Of a stretch of 46,790 nucleotides of DNA, positions 1 through 7,092 are shown piece by piece. This stretch comes from Pseudomonas putida W15Oct28 (GTDB lineage Bacteria; Pseudomonadota; Gammaproteobacteria; Pseudomonadales; Pseudomonadaceae), in assembly GCF_000708715.2 (NCBI RefSeq), contig NZ_JENB01000039.1, forward strand, positions 1 to 46,790. Reading direction: 5' to 3'. The translations under genes were made by a program, and so were the position numbers. The notes beneath the pieces were generated by a model that was given only the letters and a program-made list of their open reading frames with translations, was not told the origin of the DNA and did not search any database. Position 1 is the first letter of the stretch. Every line of letters begins with the position of its first letter.

Positions 1-62
1 GGTGGGACATGGTGACTCCGGGGGTAGGCAGCGTGGGGCCATGGTACAGCGTTATACCTGTG

Positions 63-152
63 CCGGCCTCTTCGCGGGCATGCCCGCTCCCACAGGTATT
101 GCGCACATGCATCGGGCGGCGCGGTCCCTGTGGGAGCGGGCGAGCCCGCGAA
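63..152. repeat. REP pair (class A), inverted
   Basis: Two inverted copies of a P. putida-type REP element. The left unit (63-96) reads CCGGCCTCTTCGCGGGC then CCGCTCCCACAGG; the right unit (126-152) is its inverse with a TGTGGGAGCGGGC head. Each unit contains its own GCGGGC/GCCCGC stem. The stretch 1-172 otherwise shows no gene I can support. The pair lies downstream of the ModE-like gene and could end its transcripts. Confidence 0.8.
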
Positions 153-172
153 CCGCGCTCTGCGCGGCCAGG

Positions 173-943
173 CTACGCAGGAACCCCAATCAACACATAA
201 GAGGGATGAAACTGCGCCCGCACCGAACTGCCAGCCCCCACATCCTGCCGCGCCAACCAATCCGCCTCGGCAATGGCACACAACGTCTGCCCATTACCCA
301 ACGCCAGCCGGACCTCACTGGGCCCTTCATCCTCGGCCAGCACTTCTTCCACCGTTGCGTTCAAGCAGTTGCTGCCCGTTTCGGCTGCTTCCCCCTGCGC
401 CAGCAACCGAACCCACCCGGCTTTGAGCAGCGCCACCACCATCGTCCCCAGCGTCAGCTCCAGCCGTGCGGTACTGTCGTGGGTGATCAGCGCCTCAATC
501 TCCAGCCCACCGCCCAACGCCAGGCTGACTCGGTCATACCGGCCCTCGCGGCGCAGGCCGCTGACTTGGCCCTGCAGCTGGTTGCGGGCACTGGTACGCA
601 GCATCAGGCGACCGAGCAGGTCGAGGTCGCTGGATTCTTCGGCGGCCTCAAGAATTTGTGCCTGCAGTGACTGCAGCCTTTGATACAGGCGCAGCACCCG
701 CTCGCCTTCCGGCGACAAACGCGCACCGCCACCGCCTCGGCCACCGGTGCTGCGTTCGACCAACGGCTGGCTGGCCAGGTTGTTGAGCTCGTCGATGGCA
801 TCCCAGGCGGCTTTGTAACTGATGCCTGCAGCCTTGGCGGCTCGGGTGATCGAGCCTTGATCGGCAATGTGCTGCAGCAGCGCGATGCGCTGGGGGCGGC
901 GAGCGATGTGCTGAGTAAGCAGGGCGGGTAGGGGCATGGGCAT
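173..943 (-). CDS. ModE-like molybdate-responsive transcriptional regulator
   Basis: Protein of 256 aa, close to the ~262 aa of E. coli ModE. The N-terminus is a LysR/ModE winged helix (about residues 15-80) with GSITRAAKAAGISYKAAWDA as the HTH core, then a glycine-rich wing (GGRGGGG). The C-terminal half carries two Mop/TOBE-like units: the first starts at SARNQLQGQV, the second at SNCLNATVEEV, the usual molybdate-binding signature. ModE normally represses molybdate uptake genes when Mo is bound, but no mod genes are in this window. An in-frame extension to about 1033 exists; I chose the ATG at 943 because the family begins near MPMPLP. comF ends 53 bp upstream on the same strand, so co-transcription is possible. 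Confidence 0.8.
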   Translation of the reverse strand: MPMPLPALLTQHIARRPQRIALLQHIADQGSITRAAKAAGISYKAAWDAIDELNNLASQPLVERSTGGRGGGGARLSPEGERVLRLYQRLQSLQAQILEAAEESSDLDLLGRLMLRTSARNQLQGQVSGLRREGRYDRVSLALGGGLEIEALITHDSTARLELTLGTMVVALLKAGWVRLLAQGEAAETGSNCLNATVEEVLAEDEGPSEVRLALGNGQTLCAIAEADWLARQDVGAGSSVRAQFHPSYVLIGVPA

Positions 944-996
944 TGAGTCGTTGTAGGTGAAGGTCCTGAAAGTGGATTGTGGAGGACTGCGCAGGG

Positions 997-1728
997 TCAT
1001 GCATACCCCGGCTTGGGCGTGCGCGCCAGGCAATACACATCCACCCGCCGCGCTCCGGCCTTGCGCAGTACCTCGGCGATGGCCTGCGCGGTGGCACCGG
1101 TGGTCAACACATCATCGACAATGGCGACATGCTTACCCGTCAGTTCACCCGTGACCGCAAACGCTTGTCGCAAATTGCGCCGCCTTGCCTTGGCATCCAG
1201 TTGTTGCTGCGCAGGCGTCTCGCGCGTGCGCAGCAGCAAGCGCTCATCGCAAGGTAGCCCAAGTTGCTTCGACAGCCACCGCCCCAACATCCCGGCCTGG
1301 TTGAACCCGCGCTCGCGCAGTCGACGCTTGGCCAGGGGCACAGGTAACAGCAGGTCAGGGCGCGGTAGCCCTTCGGCAAAGCGATGCAGCAGCCCATACC
1401 CCAGCAGTTCAGCCATCAAACGCCCCAATGGCCACTGGCGGTTGTGCTTGAAGCGGCTGACCAGCGTGTCGACCGGAAAGCCGAACTGCCATGGCGCAAT
1501 CACTTGCTCGAACGGCGGCAAGTGGCGGCAGCAGTGGGCGCAGGTCAGGCCAGCCATAGGCAGCGGCAGGGCGCAGCGCAGGCACTGATCGCCCAGCCAG
1601 GGCAGTTCCTGTTCGCAGGCGATGCACATCGGGTAGGCCTGCTCGGCAGGCGCGTCACACAACAAACACATCTGATTAATAAGTGAGCACTTGTAAACCA
1701 GTCTTTTCCAGTGCGGTTGACAGTTCAT
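997..1728 (-). CDS. comF: ComF family phosphoribosyltransferase
   Basis: Protein of 243 aa with the ComF layout: an N-terminal zinc-finger-like region with paired cysteines (CLLC, CIAC, CLRC, CAHC within about residues 21-75), then a phosphoribosyltransferase domain with the PRPP-binding motif VAIVDDVLTTGATAQAIAE near residue 200. ComF is needed for DNA uptake during natural transformation in competent species; its role in Pseudomonas is unclear. The start is uncertain. The ATG at 1728 has GGAAGG 3 nt upstream but places codons 2-13 inside the bio operator at 1691-1723. An ATG at 1671, just before CLLC, leaves the operator outside the gene but has no clear SD. The gene is divergent from bioB. 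Confidence 0.85.
   Translation of the reverse strand: MNCQPHWKRLVYKCSLINQMCLLCDAPAEQAYPMCIACEQELPWLGDQCLRCALPLPMAGLTCAHCCRHLPPFEQVIAPWQFGFPVDTLVSRFKHNRQWPLGRLMAELLGYGLLHRFAEGLPRPDLLLPVPLAKRRLRERGFNQAGMLGRWLSKQLGLPCDERLLLRTRETPAQQQLDAKARRRNLRQAFAVTGELTGKHVAIVDDVLTTGATAQAIAEVLRKAGARRVDVYCLARTPKPGYA
1691..1723 (+). promoter_or_regulatory. BirA-type biotin operator upstream of bioB
   Basis: TTGTAAACC, 15 nt, then GGTTGACAG. The E. coli BirA operator is TTGTAAACC-N15-GGTTTACAA, so the left half matches 9/9 and the right half 7/9 at the exact spacing. The right half overlaps a TTGACA -35 hexamer for bioB, so holo-BirA bound here would block the bio operon promoter. The site also lies over the 5' end of comF if that gene starts at 1728. 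Confidence 0.88.
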
Positions 1729-1745
1729 GGGCCTTCCGTGACTAT
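1717..1745 (+). promoter_or_regulatory. Candidate sigma70 promoter of the bioBFHCD operon
   Basis: Perfect TTGACA at 1717-1722, 17 nt spacer, then a weak -10 GACTAT at 1740-1745 (3/6). Transcription would start about 65 bp before the bioB ATG. The -35 lies inside the right half of the BirA operator, as expected for a repressed biotin promoter. Confidence 0.55.
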
Positions 1746-1817
1746 GCGAGCTATCCGTGATGCGCTTGTGGGCTTTCCTGTCCCGGCGCCAGCTACAGCC
1801 TAAACAAGGAAACGCCG

Positions 1818-2876
1818 ATGAGCGCCAGCACAACTGCAACAACACGTCACGACTGGTCCCTGGCCGAGGTCAAGGCGCTGTTCCAGCAACCGTTCAATGA
1901 CTTGCTGTTCCAGGCGCAGACCGTGCACCGCGCGCATTTCGACCCTAACCGGGTGCAGGTGTCGACCCTGCTGTCGATCAAGACCGGCGCCTGCCCGGAA
2001 GATTGCAAATATTGTCCACAGTCCGGCCACTACAACACCGGGCTGGAAAAACAGAAGCTGATGGAAGTGCAGAAGGTGCTTGAAGAGGCTGCCCGCGCCA
2101 AAGCCATCGGTTCCACCCGCTTCTGCATGGGCGCGGCGTGGAAGCACCCGTCGGCCAAAGACATGCCCTACGTGCTGGAGATGGTCAAAGGCGTGAAGGC
2201 CATGGGCCTGGAAACCTGCATGACCCTCGGCAAGCTCGACCAGGAGCAGACCGCAGCCCTGGCCCAGGCTGGCCTGGACTACTACAACCACAACCTTGAT
2301 ACCTCGCCAGAGTTTTACGGCAGCATCATTACCACCCGCACCTATAGCGAGCGCCTGCAGACCCTGGCCTACGTGCGCGATGCGGGGATGAAGATCTGCT
2401 CCGGCGGTATCCTGGGCATGGGCGAATCGCTGGACGACCGCGCCGGCCTGCTGATCCAGCTGGCCAACCTGCCCGAGCACCCGGAGTCGGTGCCGATCAA
2501 CATGCTGGTCAAGGTTGCCGGCACGCCGCTGGCCGAGGAAGAGGACGTCGACCCGTTCGATTTCATTCGCATGCTGGCCGTGGCTCGCCTGCTGATGCCC
2601 AAGTCGCACGTGCGCCTGTCCGCCGGCCGCGAGCAGATGAACGAGCAAATGCAGGCCCTGGCGTTCATGGCTGGCGCCAACTCGATCTTCTACGGCGAAA
2701 AACTGCTGACCACCGCCAACCCGCAGGCCGACAAGGACATGCAATTGTTCGCACGCCTGGGCATCAAGCCCGAAGCGCGTGAAGAGCACGCCGACGAAGT
2801 GCATCAGGCGGCCATCGAGCAGGCGTTGGTCGAACAGCGCAGCAGCGAGATGTTCTACAACGCTGCATCGGCCTGA
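1818..2876 (+). CDS. bioB: Biotin synthase BioB
   Basis: Radical-SAM enzyme of 352 aa that inserts sulfur into dethiobiotin to make biotin, the last pathway step. The [4Fe-4S]/SAM cysteines are in CPEDCKYC (C59, C63, C66), with YNHNLDT and the conserved R in SAGRE near the C-terminus (second Fe-S cluster region). AAGGA lies 7 nt before the ATG. First gene of bioB-F-H-C-D; bioF begins 1 nt after the bioB stop, so translation is probably coupled. Likely repressed by biotin through the BirA site at 1691-1723. Confidence 0.98.
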   Translation: MSASTTATTRHDWSLAEVKALFQQPFNDLLFQAQTVHRAHFDPNRVQVSTLLSIKTGACPEDCKYCPQSGHYNTGLEKQKLMEVQKVLEEAARAKAIGSTRFCMGAAWKHPSAKDMPYVLEMVKGVKAMGLETCMTLGKLDQEQTAALAQAGLDYYNHNLDTSPEFYGSIITTRTYSERLQTLAYVRDAGMKICSGGILGMGESLDDRAGLLIQLANLPEHPESVPINMLVKVAGTPLAEEEDVDPFDFIRMLAVARLLMPKSHVRLSAGREQMNEQMQALAFMAGANSIFYGEKLLTTANPQADKDMQLFARLGIKPEAREEHADEVHQAAIEQALVEQRSSEMFYNAASA

Positions 2877-2877
2877 C

Positions 2878-4050
2878 ATGGCCTTCGACCTGGCGGCGCG
2901 CCTGGCCGAACGGCGCGCCGCAGACCTGTATCGGCAGCGGCCACTGCTGGAGAGCCCGCAAGGGCCGGAAGTGGTGGTCGACGGCCAGCGGTTGCTGGCC
3001 TTCTGCAGCAATGACTACCTGGGCCTGGCCAACCACCCCGAAGTGATCGCCGCCTGGCAGGCCGGCGCCGAGCGTTGGGGTGTCGGTGGTGGTGCCTCGC
3101 ACCTGGTGGTCGGCCACAGCACGCCGCACCACCAGGTTGAAGAAGCGCTGGCCGAACTCACCGGCCGCCCGCGTGCGCTGTTGTTCTCCACGGGCTATAT
3201 GGCCAACCTGGGCGCCATCACCGCGCTGGTGGGGCAGGGCGATACCGTGCTGCAAGACCGACTGAACCACGCCTCGCTGCTGGATGGCGGGCTGCTCAGC
3301 GGCGCCCGTTTCAACCGCTACCTGCACAACGATGCGGCCAGCCTGGCCAGCCGCCTGGACAAGGCCGTCGGCAATACGCTGGTGGTGACCGATGGCGTGT
3401 TCAGCATGGACGGCGATCTGGCCGACCTGCCGGCGCTGGCCGATGTCGCCCGCGCGCGCGGTGCCTGGCTGATGGTCGATGACGCCCATGGCCTGGGCAC
3501 GCTCGGCGCACAGGGCGGCGGCATCGTCGAGCACTTCGGCCTGGGCGTGGATGACGTACCCGTGCTGATCGGCACGCTGGGCAAGGCTTGCGGTACAGCG
3601 GGCGCCTTTGTTGCCGGCAGCGAAGAGCTGATCGAGACGCTGGTGCAGTTCGCCCGCCCCTACATCTACACCACCAGCCAGCCACCGGCGCTGGCCTGCG
3701 CCACGCTGAAGAGCCTGGAGCTGCTGCGCCGCGAAACCTGGCGCCGCGAGCACCTGGCGGCGTTGATTCGCCAGTTCCGCGAAGGCGCACAGCAGATCGG
3801 GCTGGCGTTGATGGACAGCCCGACGCCGATCCAGCCGATCATGATCGGCGACAGCGCACAGGCCTTGCGCCTGTCACGCATGCTGCGCGAACGCGGCTTG
3901 CTGGTGACGGCCATCCGACCACCCACGGTGCCGGCGGGCAGCGCACGCCTGCGGGTGACCCTGAGCGCCGCGCACAGCGAGGCGCAGGTGCAGCTATTGT
4001 TGAATGCATTGGCCGAGTGTTATCCACAGTTGGAGAACGCCGATGCGTAA
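2878..4050 (+). CDS. bioF: 8-amino-7-oxononanoate synthase BioF
   Basis: PLP-dependent alpha-oxoamine synthase of 390 aa. It condenses pimeloyl-ACP (or -CoA) with L-alanine to 8-amino-7-oxononanoate. Visible landmarks are the PLP lysine K236 in TLGKACG, the cofactor motif DDAHGLGTLG, and the N-terminal FCSNDYLGLA. The ATG follows the bioB stop by 1 nt; an upstream in-frame extension inside bioB is ignored because family members start near MAFDLAARL. The stop overlaps the bioH start region. Confidence 0.97.
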   Translation: MAFDLAARLAERRAADLYRQRPLLESPQGPEVVVDGQRLLAFCSNDYLGLANHPEVIAAWQAGAERWGVGGGASHLVVGHSTPHHQVEEALAELTGRPRALLFSTGYMANLGAITALVGQGDTVLQDRLNHASLLDGGLLSGARFNRYLHNDAASLASRLDKAVGNTLVVTDGVFSMDGDLADLPALADVARARGAWLMVDDAHGLGTLGAQGGGIVEHFGLGVDDVPVLIGTLGKACGTAGAFVAGSEELIETLVQFARPYIYTTSQPPALACATLKSLELLRRETWRREHLAALIRQFREGAQQIGLALMDSPTPIQPIMIGDSAQALRLSRMLRERGLLVTAIRPPTVPAGSARLRVTLSAAHSEAQVQLLLNALAECYPQLENADA

Positions 4051-4774
4051 TCGTCTTGTATTGCTGCCCGGCTGGGGCCTGGGCACTGCTTCACTGGAGC
4101 CGCTGGCAGCCAGCCTGCGTGCCCAGGATGCCCGCCTGCAGGTGGAGCTGATGCCCTTGCCGGAACTGGCCGACAGCGATGTCCAGGCCTGGGTCGACCA
4201 CCTTGACCGCAAGCTGCCGAGCGATGTCTGGCTGGGTGGCTGGTCGCTGGGCGGCATGCTGGCCAGCGCACTGGCGCACAAGCGCGGTGACCATTGCTGT
4301 GGCCTGCTGACCCTGGCCAGCAACCCCAGTTTCGTGGTTCGGCCAGACTGGCCCCACGGCATGCCCGAAGACACCTTCGGCACCTTCCTTGACGGCTGCC
4401 GCAGCCATACCCAGGTCACCCTCAAACGCTTCCGTACCTTGTGCAGTGATGGCGCCCAGCAGCCACGCACGTTGCTGCGCCAACTGGGTGTCGGCGTGCC
4501 GGACACCGACCCGCTGTACCTGGCCACCGGCCTTGAGGTGCTGGCCAAGCTGGACACCCGGGAGGCCCTGCAGGCATACGCCGGCCCGCAATTGCACCTG
4601 TTCGCTGGCAGCGATGCGCTGGTGCCGGCAGAGGCAGCCAAGGCGTTGAGCGAGCTGCTGCCCGATGTGGAAGTGGGCCTGGTCGAAGACAGTTCCCACG
4701 CGTTCCTGCTGGAGTACCCACAGGAGCTGGCGGCGGGCATCAAGATTTTCCTGCATGAGAGTGGCGATGACTGA
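4043..4774 (+). CDS. bioH: Pimeloyl-ACP methyl ester esterase BioH
   Basis: Alpha/beta hydrolase of 243 aa that removes the methyl ester from pimeloyl-ACP methyl ester, ending the BioC-BioH route to pimelate. Catalytic triad: S68 in GWSLGG, D191 in FAGSDALVP, H219 in EDSSHAFLLEYP. The ATG lies inside the end of bioF (8-nt overlap), with GGAG in the bioF tail as SD. In E. coli bioH is unlinked to the bio operon; here it sits in it, directly before its partner bioC. Confidence 0.96.
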   Translation: MRNRLVLLPGWGLGTASLEPLAASLRAQDARLQVELMPLPELADSDVQAWVDHLDRKLPSDVWLGGWSLGGMLASALAHKRGDHCCGLLTLASNPSFVVRPDWPHGMPEDTFGTFLDGCRSHTQVTLKRFRTLCSDGAQQPRTLLRQLGVGVPDTDPLYLATGLEVLAKLDTREALQAYAGPQLHLFAGSDALVPAEAAKALSELLPDVEVGLVEDSSHAFLLEYPQELAAGIKIFLHESGDD

Positions 4775-5585
4775 CCTTTCCCGTCCGACCCTGCCCGGCG
4801 CCTTGCCCGACAAGCGCCAGGTGGCGGCTTCGTTCTCCCGCGCCGCGGCCAGCTACGACAGCGTGGCAGCCTTGCAGCGCGCCGTAGGTCTGAACCTGCT
4901 GGGGCAACTGCCGGCCGGCTTGCAACCCTCGCACTGGCTGGACCTGGGCAGCGGCACCGGCCATTTCAGCCGAAAGCTGGCCGAGTGTTTCGCACAGGCC
5001 AGCGGTGTGGCAGTGGACATTGCCGAAGGCATGCTGCGCCACGCGCGGGATGGACAAGGTGGGGCGCACTACCACGTGGCCGGTGACGCCGAGCGCTTGC
5101 CGCTGCGTGATGCCAGTGTGGACCTTGTGTTTACCAGCTTGGCCGTGCAGTGGTGCGACCAGTTCGCCAGCGTGCTGGCCGAGGCGTTGCGGGTACTGCG
5201 CCCCGGCGGCGTGCTGGCTTTCAGCAGCCTGTGTGTGGGTACCCTCGAAGAGTTGCGTGCCAGCTGGCAGGCCGTGGATGGCCTGGTGCATGTGAACCGC
5301 TTCCGCCGGTTTGAGGATTACCAGCGTCTGTGTGGCGGCAGCGGCTTTGAACAACTTGGGCTGCAGCGCTGCCCGCACGTGCTGCACTACCCGGATGTGC
5401 GCAGTTTGACTCATGAACTCAAGGCACTGGGCGCACACAACCTCAACCCGGGGCGCCCTTCAGGCCTCACCGGCCGGGCCCGCATGCAGGGCCTGTTGCA
5501 GGCCTACGAAGCATTTCGCCAGCCCGAGGGGCTGCCAGCCACCTATCAGGTGGTCTATGGTGTGTTGCGCAAGCCACAGGCGTAA
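4767..5585 (+). CDS. bioC: Malonyl-ACP O-methyltransferase BioC
   Basis: SAM-dependent methyltransferase of 272 aa. It methylates the free carboxyl of malonyl-ACP so that fatty-acid synthesis can extend it to pimeloyl-ACP methyl ester. The SAM motif I is WLDLGSGTGHFSRKLAE (about residues 57-73), and motif II-like VDLVFTSLAVQWCD follows. The N-terminus VAASFSRAAASYDSVA is the BioC signature. The ATG at 4767 overlaps the bioH stop by 8 nt; an upstream ATG at 4755 (MRVAMTD) is in frame and cannot be excluded. Confidence 0.95.
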   Translation: MTDLSRPTLPGALPDKRQVAASFSRAAASYDSVAALQRAVGLNLLGQLPAGLQPSHWLDLGSGTGHFSRKLAECFAQASGVAVDIAEGMLRHARDGQGGAHYHVAGDAERLPLRDASVDLVFTSLAVQWCDQFASVLAEALRVLRPGGVLAFSSLCVGTLEELRASWQAVDGLVHVNRFRRFEDYQRLCGGSGFEQLGLQRCPHVLHYPDVRSLTHELKALGAHNLNPGRPSGLTGRARMQGLLQAYEAFRQPEGLPATYQVVYGVLRKPQA

Positions 5586-5595
5586 GGGGAGCGAG

Positions 5596-6276
5596 ATGAG
5601 TCAGGCCTATTTCATTGCCGGTACCGATACCGATGTCGGCAAGACCACCATCGCCGCCGGGCTTTTGCATGCGGCGCGCTTGCAGGGCATGAGCACACTG
5701 GGTGCCAAGCCGGTGGCCTCCGGCTGCACGATGACACCGAAAGGCTTGCGCAACAGCGATGCCCAGGCGCTGATCGACGAAAGCACGATCAAGCTGCCCT
5801 ATGAGCAGGTCAACCCGTTTGCCTTCGAGCCTGCCATTGCCCCGCATGTGGCAGCGCGCGAGGCGGGGGTGACGCTTTCCGTTGCAGAGCTGTTGGCCGC
5901 GATGCGCAATGTGCTGCAACAAAATGCCGATTTCACCTTGGTCGAAGGGGCCGGTGGCTGGCGGGTGCCGTTGTCGGGCCTGGAGAACCTGTCTGATCTT
6001 GCCGTTGCCCTGCAGTTGCCGGTGATTCTGGTGGTGGGGGTGCGGTTGGGTTGCATCAGCCATGCCTTGCTCAGTGCCGAGGCGATCGAGCGGGATGGGC
6101 TGCAATTGGCCGGATGGGTGGCCAACATCATCGAGCCGCGTACTTCGCGTCTTGAAGAAAACCTGGCCAGCCTGGCAGAGCGCTTGCCGGCGCCTTGCCT
6201 GGGGCGGGTACCCAAGCTGAAGCAGGCCAGTGCTGACATGGTGGCTGAGCACCTGCAACTGGATCTGCTGGATTAG
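5596..6276 (+). CDS. bioD: Dethiobiotin synthetase BioD
   Basis: ATP-dependent carboxylase of 226 aa that closes the ureido ring of dethiobiotin from DAPA and CO2. P-loop GTDTDVGKT at residues 9-17 and the motif VEGAGGWRVPL are typical. AGGGGAG lies just before the ATG, 10 nt after the bioC stop. Last gene of the operon. No bioA is present in this window, so that step must be encoded elsewhere. A strong inverted repeat follows 13 nt after the stop. Confidence 0.97.
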   Translation: MSQAYFIAGTDTDVGKTTIAAGLLHAARLQGMSTLGAKPVASGCTMTPKGLRNSDAQALIDESTIKLPYEQVNPFAFEPAIAPHVAAREAGVTLSVAELLAAMRNVLQQNADFTLVEGAGGWRVPLSGLENLSDLAVALQLPVILVVGVRLGCISHALLSAEAIERDGLQLAGWVANIIEPRTSRLEENLASLAERLPAPCLGRVPKLKQASADMVAEHLQLDLLD

Positions 6277-6289
6277 CTTTTCCAGGCCT

Positions 6290-6382
6290 GGCCCTATCGC
6301 CGGCAAGCCAGCTCCCACAGGTTCTCTACATGCCTTAGGCTTGTGTGGTACTTGTGGGAGCTGGCTTGCCGGCGATAGGGCC
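6290..6382. repeat. REP pair (class B), long inverted repeat after bioD
   Basis: Arms 6290-6320 and 6353-6382 are near-perfect inverses: GGCCCTATCGCCGGCAAGCC followed by AGCTCCCACAG, returned as TGTGGGAGCTGG and so on. The same class recurs at 23181-23273. Positioned directly after bioD, it could act as an mRNA 3' end or stabiliser. Confidence 0.8.
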
Positions 6383-6504
6383 GGTGCAGGAATACCCAGG
6401 GCCTATCGACTGGCACCGAGCCATTAGGGATTTAAACGGGCCTTTTAGCGCCCGGCCTGCTTTAATTGGGGCTGTTCGTCATCCAGCGTCAATGGAGTCC
6501 TGAC

Positions 6505-6801
6505 ATGGAAATCACCGGTAGCTCCGCGTATTACGCGGGCCTGAGCGCAATTCAAACCGGCCAGAACCGCGTCGATCAGGCCGCCGGCCAGATCGCCAAC
6601 ACCACAGCCGAACGTACCGCCACCAGCCAGTCCAGCGATTTTCAGGCTGAACGCCTGCGTGCAGTAGATCGCAGCCAGCAGCTGGACCTGGCCACCAGCA
6701 CCGTGCAAATGGCCGTGGGCAAAACCGAAGTCGAACTTGGCGCAAAGGTGGTCAAGGCATCCGACGAAATGCTCGGCCGGATCATCGACACCTACGCCTG
6801 A
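6505..6801 (+). CDS. Small protein resembling fused ends of flagellar rod/hook proteins
   Basis: Protein of 98 aa without a signal peptide. The N-terminus SSAYYAGLSAIQTGQNRVDQ then AAGQIANTT resembles the conserved first helix of flagellar axial proteins (a..gl.a.q..ld..a.NiAN). The C-terminus DLATSTVQMAVGKTEVELGA then KVVKASDEMLGRIIDT resembles their last helix (Flg_bbr_C type). The variable middle of 100-400 residues is absent. No flagellar genes are nearby. GGAG lies about 10 nt before the ATG. It stands alone between two REP pairs. The similarity is by eye; the function is unknown. Confidence 0.7.
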   Translation: MEITGSSAYYAGLSAIQTGQNRVDQAAGQIANTTAERTATSQSSDFQAERLRAVDRSQQLDLATSTVQMAVGKTEVELGAKVVKASDEMLGRIIDTYA

Positions 6802-6833
6802 CAGGTCACCCCCCTCAAATCAAATACAACCCC

Positions 6834-6922
6834 CTGTGGGAGCGGGCGTGCCCGCGAATGCGTCAGGTCAGGCACCTCTATTGTCTGGCCGGGCCCTTTC
6901 GCGGGCACGCCCGCTCCCACAG
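6834..6922. repeat. REP pair (class A), inverted
   Basis: Left unit 6834-6858 (CTGTGGGAGCGGGC, GCCCGCGAA) and right unit 6898-6922 (TTCGCGGGC, GCCCGCTCCCACAG) are inverted. The pair lies 33 bp after the mini Flg-like gene and before the promoter at 6992. Confidence 0.8.
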
Positions 6923-6991
6923 AGGCAGCGGTTTTCCTGGGTGTGGCGTAAACGCCATTTTTCGTGGCGTAAATGGCACCATAGTCCATCC

Positions 6992-7020
6992 TTGACATAA
7001 GCCGGAGCTAAACGTAAGTT
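6992..7020 (+). promoter_or_regulatory. Candidate sigma70 promoter of the 7093 acyl-CoA dehydrogenase
   Basis: Consensus TTGACA at 6992-6997, 17-nt spacer, TAAGTT at 7015-7020 (3/6 to the -10). The start point would fall inside the palindrome at 7021-7036. Confidence 0.5.
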
Positions 7021-7036
7021 TCAAACAACTGTTTGA
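7021..7036 (+). promoter_or_regulatory. PsrA-type operator
   Basis: The 16-bp palindrome TCAAACAACTGTTTGA. It fits the published Pseudomonas PsrA box G/CAAAC-N(2-4)-GTTTG/C exactly, with a 4-nt spacer. It begins right after the -10 of the promoter at 6992-7020, a position where a TetR-type repressor would block initiation. PsrA responds to long-chain acyl compounds and controls beta-oxidation genes, fitting the acyl-CoA dehydrogenase 57 bp downstream. Confidence 0.72.
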
Positions 7037-7092
7037 TAGACGGCCGCCAAGAGCTGGTCACCCCCACAGAACTGACCCAGAGGTTCATCGCA

